A DNA stretch of 6,405 bases from Actinomycetota bacterium (GTDB lineage: Bacteria; Actinomycetota; Acidimicrobiia; IMCC26256). Positions 1 through 5,831 of the stretch are shown piece after piece (position 1 is the stretch's first letter; the number at the start of each line of letters is the position of its first letter). Below the pieces are notes generated by a model. The model was given only the letters and a program-made list of their open reading frames with translations. It did no database searches and had not been told where the DNA came from. Where the stretch lies: NCBI GenBank assembly GCA_009702955.1, contig WLHA01000075.1, forward strand, positions 1 to 6,405. The letters run 5' to 3'. A program made the position numbers and the translations under genes.

Positions 1-2108
1 CCAGACATTCCTGCGGAGAGCGCCTCGCGGCTAAGTGCTCTAACAATGCAGCTCTCAAGAGCAGTTGCGGTCTCAGCTCGCTTCTCTCCTTGGGCGAGGC
101 GAAGGTCACCACAGTGGTTTCCGGGGCCAAGCACTGCGACTCTCCTCTGACTGCCCTCGGAGTCAGTTGTAGAGATCTCGATGCGCCCTGAAATTGCAAA
201 GAGGACGCGGTCGGCGTCGTCACCCTCTCGGTAAATTGTGTCGCCTGCTTCGTAGTGCTCAGTAACGAGGCGAGTGAGTAGAGCGCTGAATGCCTCATCC
301 GGAATCCCAAGTGCGGATAGGTCTACCTCTCCGCCGGTGAGGCGCTGCTCCCATAGGGCTGAGTACGACGGCTGGCTAACTAGGAGCTCGTGGTGTGTTC
401 CAAAGAAGAGGTGACCACCGGAGGAGAAGATCATGTCGTCAACAGCGTTCGCGAGCTCAGGACTCTTTACGCCGAGGATGATGGTCTCGATGCCAGTCGC
501 GCGTAGGCGGGCGAGAAGGGGGAGCGCGGTATCTGGCTCAGCAAATGCGAGGAGTGAGCCAAGTAGAAGAACTCGGGGCTTCTGCGCTACTGCAATAGCA
601 AGGGTAAACCTCTGGCGCTCGCTGAGTGTGAGTCGCGATCCGCTGTGCCCGAGAGGAGCGGTGAGCCCTCCTTGGAGGTCGGCTAAGTGCGAGAGACCAA
701 CTACCTCTAGAAGAGCAAGAGCTGCGTCCTCCGTTAGGCCCGGGTCCACTGCGCGCAGCTGATTGAGCGCTGAGTCGTCGAAGGCGATCGCCTCTGATGG
801 CACATGCGCTAAGTGGTTGCTTATGCCAGGCATGCGAACATCTTGGCCATCGAGCTCGACGCGCCCGGTCTCAGGGTTGTCCTCTCCGGAGAGAAGCGTT
901 AGGAAATCGTCGGGCTCGCTACCGATCGGCATAACGACGCCGATCACGCGGTCTGTTGGTAGCGAGATTGAGACGTCATTGATCAATAGGCCTGAATCAA
1001 ATTTCTTAGTCAGCCTCCGTATTGATAGCCCAGGGCTTGGAGCTGATCTCCGTGCCTCTCCTGATTCTCCTTGCGTTGCGTCAGGAACATTGATGGAGTC
1101 TTCTAACAAGAGAATCTCATCGATCTCGCGTTGGCTCACGCTCGCAAGTTGCACTGCTCGAAGCCAGGGAGGTAGGTCCTCGAGCCCGCTAACAACTTCG
1201 TTCACATACAGGATGGCAGCGGCCACGCCGGCTAGAGCAGCGCCACCTATCAGGAGAGCGAAGAGCACGACAATCATTAGGCCACTTAACCCGGTTAGCT
1301 CCGCTCCGGTAAATAAGCGCGTGGCTGTCGTTCCCTGTAGATAGCTTGCCTCCTCAACCTCTTCGGAGAACTGGTTGAATCGGGCTCGGTGCCAATTCTG
1401 TAGCCTCAAACCGCGAATGACTCGAGCGCCGGAGATCGTCTCGTCTACCGCTGAGGCTAGGTTTTCGTTTGTGTCGTTGACGAGTTGATCGGCACCCCGC
1501 ATTCGCTTACCAACTAACTTTCGGTAAAGCAGAAATATGAGTGTTGCAATAATCATCATTACTCCAGCACGCCACTCGATCCATGTGAGCAGAATCAGCG
1601 ACTGGATGATCCGTACAACCGCTGGGGCTCCTTCAGCCGCTGAGGTCTCAAAAGCCTCGCTGATGCTGTCCACATCACTTGAGTGTCGAAGCACTACCGA
1701 CGAGCGCACCAATGCCCCTTGAGTTAAAGCCTCAGTGGTGAGCGACTTGGCGAAGACCTTGAGTCGGAGTGTGTGCGCTGATGCAATAGATAGCCTGTGT
1801 GCCCAAAGATGAGCCTTGTGGGAAGCCGCAATTTGGAGCACCACGAGCGTGACCATCAGAAAAATGAACGAAGTGCTCGTTACCCCTTTTTCTTCTCGCA
1901 ATTTTAAGAGGTGTTCGATCACGAGAGGGAGTGTGCCCGCTGCGCCCAGCATGACTATCAGGGATAGAACAAGACCGGTTGTGAGGAGCCCATGGCCCTT
2001 TAGGTAAGGGGCGTACCACCGCATTAACGCAGTCACAGAGGCTGACTTGGTGGCTTCGCTCTCCACCTGCGCGGAGGAGTCTGCGGGCTCGACTCTATTG
2101 GCGTTCAT
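1..2108 (-). CDS. ABC exporter half-transporter with degenerate ATPase domain and C-terminal cyclic-nucleotide-binding domain (partial, 3' end outside window)
   Basis: The frame is open for 702 codons from an ATG and leaves the window before a stop. After a polar N-terminus, residues about 40-310 form a six-helix exporter-type membrane domain (hydrophobic stretches near 41-62, 79-96, 163-178, 180-196, 270-288 and 289-306), with the usual cytoplasmic loop 'ETISGARVIRGLRLQNW' at 223-239. Residues about 361-590 align throughout with an ABC nucleotide-binding domain, but all motifs are altered. The Walker A Lys-Ser is Pro399-Asp400 (VMPIGSEPDD), the Q-loop Gln is Ser438, LSGGQ is LTLSE (493-497), Walker B LLLDE is LLLGS (514-518), and the H-loop His is Lys548. 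Residues about 600-702 are a cNMP-binding fold (EGD, ISGRIEIS, GDLRLAQGEKRAET), with Asp668 and Arg677 at the phosphate-cassette positions. I infer an ATPase-inactive, possibly regulatory half that needs a partner. The start follows an AGAGGG site and an in-frame TAA lies five codons upstream. Confidence 0.9.
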   Translation of the reverse strand, partial: MNANRVEPADSSAQVESEATKSASVTALMRWYAPYLKGHGLLTTGLVLSLIVMLGAAGTLPLVIEHLLKLREEKGVTSTSFIFLMVTLVVLQIAASHKAHLWAHRLSIASAHTLRLKVFAKSLTTEALTQGALVRSSVVLRHSSDVDSISEAFETSAAEGAPAVVRIIQSLILLTWIEWRAGVMMIIATLIFLLYRKLVGKRMRGADQLVNDTNENLASAVDETISGARVIRGLRLQNWHRARFNQFSEEVEEASYLQGTTATRLFTGAELTGLSGLMIVVLFALLIGGAALAGVAAAILYVNEVVSGLEDLPPWLRAVQLASVSQREIDEILLLEDSINVPDATQGESGEARRSAPSPGLSIRRLTKKFDSGLLINDVSISLPTDRVIGVVMPIGSEPDDFLTLLSGEDNPETGRVELDGQDVRMPGISNHLAHVPSEAIAFDDSALNQLRAVDPGLTEDAALALLEVVGLSHLADLQGGLTAPLGHSGSRLTLSERQRFTLAIAVAQKPRVLLLGSLLAFAEPDTALPLLARLRATGIETIILGVKSPELANAVDDMIFSSGGHLFFGTHHELLVSQPSYSALWEQRLTGGEVDLSALGIPDEAFSALLTRLVTEHYEAGDTIYREGDDADRVLFAISGRIEISTTDSEGSQRRVAVLGPGNHCGDLRLAQGEKRAETATALESCIVRALSREALSAGMS

Positions 2109-2237
2109 GCTCGGCCCTCTTTATGCGGAAATGACAATGGATGAGCATACAGCCGGTCCCCTTTTGGCCCGCCTTTGGCCGCTTCTGAGGTACGCGAAGG
2201 TGCACTGGCCCACCAAGAGCGCACCGGTAGTGCCGTA
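2109..2237 (-). other. 129-base intergenic gap between the DUF983 and ABC genes
   Basis: This is the longest non-coding stretch in the window. I see no credible open frame or strong terminator in it. A short inverted repeat just after the DUF983 stop (GCAC...GTGC) lacks a long stem or a following T run. A TATGCT that could be a -10 element lies upstream of the ABC start on the minus strand, but I found no matching -35 element. The gap is long enough to hold a separate promoter for the ABC gene, but the sequence does not prove one. Confidence 0.4.
2115..2120 (-). promoter_or_regulatory. Ribosome binding site of the ABC gene
   Basis: AGAGGG ends six bases before the ATG at 2108 on the minus strand. 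It is the best-formed Shine-Dalgarno site of the minus-strand genes and supports this start. An in-frame TAA at 2123-2121 excludes any longer form. Confidence 0.6.
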
Positions 2238-2654
2238 CTAGTTGAGGTCCATCTTCTCGTTGGGATCAAGGCGCTGAAGCAACACGCGATCTACCGCTAC
2301 CCAAAGTGTCTTCGAGTGCGGATAGAAGACGATTGGCCCTAAAGCCATGATCGGGATGGTGATTGCGAGCAGCGGGATTACTGGGACCTCTGGAACCGTC
2401 AAGATGAGTGCAGTTACAAAGACAATTGCGAAGAGCCCACCGGTTGCGATCATGTTGAAAGCGAGTGCCCCTGCCCAGTAGCCCTGCTCTCGCTCAAAGT
2501 GCAGCCCGCATTTTGGGCAGTCGTCGAGAATCTTGAAATAGCCTTTGAATAGATGCCCAGAGCCGCAGCGAGCGCATCTCTTGGTTAGTCCGAGCCATAG
2601 TGCGCCTGCTCGGCTAGGGGTCTTAGAGCTGACGTTCTTAGATTCAGGCGACAT
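2238..2654 (-). CDS. DUF983 family zinc-ribbon membrane protein
   Basis: The protein has 138 residues, a usual size for DUF983 proteins. An N-terminal zinc ribbon is formed by Cys27-x2-Cys30 and Cys46-x2-Cys49, within the characteristic 'RCARCGSGHLFKGYFKI..DCPKCGL' layout. Two hydrophobic segments follow at about 62-84 and 92-111, so it is probably an inner-membrane protein with a cytoplasmic metal-binding head. The tail is short and charged. No biochemical function is established for the family as far as I know. The ATG is preceded by AAGG at a spacing of nine bases, an acceptable site. The gene begins 33 bases after the stop of the thiolase-like gene, so co-transcription with it is likely. 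The family call is firm and the role is unknown. Confidence 0.88.
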   Translation of the reverse strand: MSPESKNVSSKTPSRAGALWLGLTKRCARCGSGHLFKGYFKILDDCPKCGLHFEREQGYWAGALAFNMIATGGLFAIVFVTALILTVPEVPVIPLLAITIPIMALGPIVFYPHSKTLWVAVDRVLLQRLDPNEKMDLN

Positions 2655-2687
2655 AGGCGCTGACCTTAGCGGCGCGCCAAGTGCTTG

Positions 2688-4211
2688 CTATACCTCAAGC
2701 GTATTTGAGTGCTTGCCAGCGACGACTTGAATCTCTCGCCCTTCCCATGCCTCTTCTGTCATGGAGGTCAATACCTGCTTATCGCTTGTATTGAGGAGCA
2801 CTCGCCTTCCGTCGGGACAAAGGGCACTGATGATTCCTTGAGAGGGCGAACCGTCGCGCTCCATCACTACTGCCGTCGCCTCGATCTTGGCAGCCCCCGT
2901 ATACGCGCCAGCTGGTTCGCGCGATGGAAGCGAGTCAACTAGTGGTTGCGTCTCAGTCTTCTCGACGAACGCGGCCGCGCCATTCGAGGTTGATGGTGGG
3001 GTAGTTGAGTAGATACCTGCTGCATGTTTTGTGGCATACCAACCAAGAGCGGTGACGAGACCGACTGATCCGGGAGTTTCTCGACACGCATCGACCATTG
3101 CTGCGATGGAGCGAACGACGTAAGCATTCCCTGGTCCACCAGCAAACCCAAGGCCTCCGGTGAGGGTCAGCGGACGGCTATCGCTCTTGGGCCCCTTTAG
3201 CTTGAGCGCACGCATCGCAAGTTGAACGGCTGATGGGAAGCACGAATACAAGTCCATTTGAGAGATGTCGTCCATACCGATTTCGGCGGCAGCGAGGGCT
3301 GTTGAGACTGCAGTTGCGATTGCGGGGGAGTCGGCTAGCGACCAGCGCTCTGTAAAGAAGTAGTGGTCGTTGGCCTCAGCGCCAGACCACGGGAAGACCA
3401 TCTCATCGCTAGGCACTCCAGCTTCAGTTGCTGCACCATAGGAGCACATAACAATGGCGGCTGCCTGGTCGACATCGATATTCGCGCACATAAGTTTTGT
3501 ATAAGGGAATACAACCATGCGATTGGTCGGGGATGTGAGCGTGATTTCGTCTGCGCTATAGGCAGTCTTAGACCAGGCGCGCGGGTTCTTTGCAGCCTGA
3601 GAGGCAAAGTGCTCCCATAGTGCGCCGACTTCGCGTCGATGTTCTTCAATGCTCCTGCCAGCTGCGTGGCGGATCGCAGTCTCGAAAAGCGGATAGACAC
3701 TTGTTGGTGCGAAGGCCGCGTGAGCGTTCTCGTAATCGCTAGTGCCAGGTCGCGGGTCTCCCATTACGTCTGGGCAAGGCGGGTCGGCATCGGTAGACCA
3801 GTCAAGAACTACTGGCGGGTCAATTTTCCTGGCGCGCCATCGCGTGTTTACGCACTCAACGCCTCCGAGTATTGCTACTTCGGTTACTCCGGATTGAATC
3901 TCGCGCGCAAGATGGTTGAGCATCATCTGGGGAGAGTTTCCGCCGGTTGACGTTGCGATGGTCCGACGTGGGTCTGCATGAATGCGCCGAGCTAGAGACT
4001 TCGCTGGGTCCGCGTAGTCCCAAGACATCATGTCGATTACGCAAATGGTGTCTGCTTTAGCAGTGAGGTGCTTAATCGATTTGTGTTTGCCTGCATCGTG
4101 GACTGCCTCGGCGAGGAGGTCGATTGGCTCAAGCGAGTCAAACGGATTTGCGAAGCGTTGTTCGCTCTGTCCGACGGCAACAATTACTGGGGTACGAGGA
4201 TCAATGGTCAC
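2688..4211 (-). CDS. Thiolase-like protein type 1 (annotated acetyl-CoA acetyltransferase in relatives), probably non-catalytic
   Basis: The protein has 507 residues and a thiolase fold. The N-terminal half has 'PVIVAVGQ' at 8-15 and 'ILGGVE' at 114-119. Family-typical stretches follow: 'PYTKLMCANIDVDQAAA' (236-252), 'DLYSCFPSAVQ' (320-330), 'GGLGFAGGPGNAYV' (352-365) and 'TKHAAGIYSTTPP' (394-406). Residues about 425-507 match the extra C-terminal domain of mycobacterial-type thiolase-like protein 1. The nucleophilic Cys of true thiolases is absent (STGGN at 88-92), and the GHP catalytic His is Gly359 in 'AGGPG'. It therefore probably binds acyl-CoA or lipid without condensing or cleaving it, as proposed for this group. 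The leftmost start is a GTG at 4211 with no strong Shine-Dalgarno site. It places the first conserved strand at residue 8, which is normal. It lies 40 bases downstream of the nuclease stop. Confidence 0.88.
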   Translation of the reverse strand: MTIDPRTPVIVAVGQSEQRFANPFDSLEPIDLLAEAVHDAGKHKSIKHLTAKADTICVIDMMSWDYADPAKSLARRIHADPRRTIATSTGGNSPQMMLNHLAREIQSGVTEVAILGGVECVNTRWRARKIDPPVVLDWSTDADPPCPDVMGDPRPGTSDYENAHAAFAPTSVYPLFETAIRHAAGRSIEEHRREVGALWEHFASQAAKNPRAWSKTAYSADEITLTSPTNRMVVFPYTKLMCANIDVDQAAAIVMCSYGAATEAGVPSDEMVFPWSGAEANDHYFFTERWSLADSPAIATAVSTALAAAEIGMDDISQMDLYSCFPSAVQLAMRALKLKGPKSDSRPLTLTGGLGFAGGPGNAYVVRSIAAMVDACRETPGSVGLVTALGWYATKHAAGIYSTTPPSTSNGAAAFVEKTETQPLVDSLPSREPAGAYTGAAKIEATAVVMERDGSPSQGIISALCPDGRRVLLNTSDKQVLTSMTEEAWEGREIQVVAGKHSNTLEV

Positions 4212-4251
4212 GGCGAGCGAGCCTAGTGACCCTGCGCCAAACCAACGAAAG

Positions 4252-5043
4252 TCAGGTCAAGTCTTCTTCTGGGGGCTCTGGCCAAGTGGGCACCCCGGGG
4301 GTTGCGCTATCAGGGCAGATAGATCTGTAGTCGCAGTGCTGACATATTGCGGCGTCGGCAACTCCAGGGAATCCTCCAGAGGAGATCGCCTGCCCGGCCA
4401 CTCGTATAGCGGCGACTGTCGCGCAGATCTCCTCCTGGATCTCCTCGAGTTCCTCCACTCCAGGCTCAAACACATCCGGTTCGTCATCAATCTCAGCAGC
4501 AAGATGTTCGTAACGAACTCGTAGCGAGAGATTGAGTCGCGTAGCGATTGGTGCGACGAGCCAAGCCTGCAGCCGTGCGCGCTCGTCATCGGCGACCCTC
4601 TCGGTTGCTTTGCCCCCCGTCTTGTAGTCACGAACCTCGAGAACTCCATCGAGTCTCCAAATTGCATCGAGGCGCCCAGATGCGATGAAGCGTGGGGCAC
4701 CGGGATGAAAACGCGCTAGTTGGTGCTCGTGCCTTCCCATAAGGGCATTCTCCGACGGGCAACGCTCTGCATGGCGCTCGATCATGCTCGGTACGACACC
4801 GGTATCGGCCCCGTAACCCTCCAATACATCACGCACATGCTCGGAGTCATGGCAAGAGCCGGTTGTATGTATCTGATGCATAAGTGCATGTACAAAGGTT
4901 CCGAAGTCTGGGGACCCACTCGAGTCGCTTCGCGCTGTGCCTAAAACATACGAGTTGAGATAAAGGCGCGGGCATCGTCGCCACGCGCTCAGAGATGTTG
5001 CTGTTATTCCAAGAATCTCTGGAAGGGATCTATCCTTACTCAC
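4252..5043 (-). CDS. RecB-family PD-(D/E)XK nuclease with predicted Fe-S cluster
   Basis: The protein has 263 residues in the order expected of stand-alone RecB/Cas4/AddB-type nuclease domains. 'TSLSAWRRCPRLYL' (16-29) carries Cys24 and 'FGTFVH' carries His52. 'GRLDAI' carries Asp126, 'EVRDYKTGG' carries Asp139 and Lys141, and Gln159 begins the 'QAWLVA' helix. The C-terminus has Cys234-x2-Cys237-x5-Cys243. Cys24 plus these three cysteines match the 4Fe-4S ligands of AddB and Cas4. All metal-binding and catalytic residues appear present, so it should be an active Mg-dependent DNA nuclease (inferred). The GTG start at 5043 is directly preceded by an in-frame TAA, so no longer form exists. It lies 12 bases after the stop of a related, probably inactive gene. 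No CRISPR array or other cas gene is nearby, so I do not call it Cas4. Confidence 0.88.
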   Translation of the reverse strand: MSKDRSLPEILGITATSLSAWRRCPRLYLNSYVLGTARSDSSGSPDFGTFVHALMHQIHTTGSCHDSEHVRDVLEGYGADTGVVPSMIERHAERCPSENALMGRHEHQLARFHPGAPRFIASGRLDAIWRLDGVLEVRDYKTGGKATERVADDERARLQAWLVAPIATRLNLSLRVRYEHLAAEIDDEPDVFEPGVEELEEIQEEICATVAAIRVAGQAISSGGFPGVADAAICQHCDYRSICPDSATPGVPTWPEPPEEDLT

Positions 5044-5055
5044 TTAAGAACCGAG

Positions 5056-5775
5056 TCACTTCATCACCGCATCGCAGGAAGAAATAAACCCACACCACGC
5101 GCAGTCGGTACCCATCTCTGGCTTCGGGTCTATGACTCGCTCGCGGATTCTCTCCACGCAAGTTGCGAGCCAGTCGTTACACGCCGTTAGGAGCGGCTCC
5201 GGCGAGAGGCTCTGCACAAATGCCTCTCCTCTAATCAGATCTGCAACGGTGACGAGTAACGGCGAGCCCGTAGACCGTATCCACGCTTCGTTTCGAAGCA
5301 TCGAGAAACGCACCTCAGGTGCGTCGAAGAGGGACTCCGGAATAGCTGAGCGCCCCGCGTACTGCAGGATTCGAATCTCTGGAAGCCCATCATCTGTAAT
5401 AAAACGCAGACCCGCACCGCCAACCAGATTTATGCCGAGTTCGCTTCTAGGTGTGCTGAAGTCGTATGTCCCCGCGCTCGTTGCTCTCCGATCCCCAAAA
5501 ATCTCGACGTACCAACGAGAAGCGGCAGCAAAAACAGCTCGCTCCTCGGGTAAAAAATCCCGCGGGGTTGGGAAGTGAGATAGCCGAGGGGAGTCCAGAG
5601 AAGTCTGGGCTAATGACGCAGACTCCTCGAGTCGACCAGATAGACGAAAGCGAATGTTGGCGCTAACGGATGCGCGTTGATTCTCGAACTCCTTTGAGAG
5701 GCGCAGCGCACACCTGCCGTCGGGGTCACGGAGGTGGGCGAGCGTGACTTTCGAGAGTTCGTCGGTGAGATGCAC
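5056..5775 (-). CDS. Predicted inactive RecB-like paralogue retaining Fe-S-type cysteines
   Basis: I did not recognise this as a named family. From a GTG at 5775 it has 239 residues. It carries Cys22 near the N-terminus and Cys225-x2-Cys228-x5-Cys234 at the C-terminus, the same layout as the downstream nuclease (24, 234, 237, 243). The central 'DDGLPEIRILQYAGR' (128-142) aligns with 'LDGVLEVRDYKTGGK' of the nuclease, but catalytic Asp126, Asp139 and Lys141 are replaced by Leu, Ile and Gln. I infer a pseudo-nuclease that pairs with its neighbour or binds DNA through an Fe-S fold. The frame stays open to a TTG at 5892 (278 residues). I prefer 5775 because it puts the first Cys where the nuclease has it and avoids overlap with the divergent gene, although no Shine-Dalgarno site is visible at either start. 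The coding call is strong; the start and function are uncertain. Confidence 0.75.
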   Translation of the reverse strand: MHLTDELSKVTLAHLRDPDGRCALRLSKEFENQRASVSANIRFRLSGRLEESASLAQTSLDSPRLSHFPTPRDFLPEERAVFAAASRWYVEIFGDRRATSAGTYDFSTPRSELGINLVGGAGLRFITDDGLPEIRILQYAGRSAIPESLFDAPEVRFSMLRNEAWIRSTGSPLLVTVADLIRGEAFVQSLSPEPLLTACNDWLATCVERIRERVIDPKPEMGTDCAWCGFISSCDAVMK

Positions 5776-5777
5776 AG

Positions 5778-5784
5778 AAGGAGG
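5778..5784 (+). promoter_or_regulatory. Perfect Shine-Dalgarno sequence facing the DUF4012-like gene
   Basis: AAGGAGG on the plus strand is followed eight bases later by a GTG at 5793. That GTG is in the same frame as the DUF4012-like gene, but a TAG at 5817-5819 ends it after eight codons. This is the strongest ribosome-binding sequence in the window. It could serve a tiny leader frame, or be the original start of the downstream gene. It could also be a chance result of the proline and serine codons on the other strand if the minus-strand gene starts at 5892. Confidence 0.4.
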
Positions 5785-5792
5785 GTAGGCCC

Positions 5793-5819
5793 GTGGAACC
5801 CCAAGGTCACGTTTATTAG
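5793..5819 (+). other. Possible eight-codon leader ORF upstream of the DUF4012-like gene
   Basis: GTG followed by codons for E-P-Q-G-H-V-Y and then TAG, with a perfect AAGGAGG at ideal spacing. The stop lies 12 bases before the ATG at 5832 in the same frame. It may be a translated leader coupled to the downstream gene. Equally, the TAG may be a nonsense change or sequencing error inside a longer N-terminus. The evidence is only the ribosome site and the frame. Confidence 0.25.
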
Positions 5820-5831
5820 CGACCGACTCCG

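Noticed and set aside
433..1344. Two adjacent plus-strand open frames inside the ABC gene region
   Set aside because: They are rich in Ser, Arg and Ala with no family features. The opposite strand over the same bases encodes a clear NBD and cNMP domain, so these are shadows.
1..2108. The ABC gene as a decaying pseudogene
   Set aside because: The frame is open for 702 codons with intact membrane helices and a good cNMP domain. Loss is confined to ATPase residues, which points to selected change rather than decay.
2656..2678. GGCGC...GCGCC inverted repeat before the DUF983 start, with AAGG in the loop
   Set aside because: The stem is only five pairs with a 13-base loop. It has no T run for a terminator and is too weak to claim as a regulatory hairpin.
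4030..4524. Plus-strand 164-codon open frame across the nuclease/thiolase-like junction
   Set aside because: It spans two well-supported minus-strand genes and has no recognisable domain.
4252..5043. Cas4 and a CRISPR-adaptation locus
   Set aside because: The motifs fit Cas4 as well as other RecB-type nucleases, but there is no Cas1, Cas2 or repeat array in the window.
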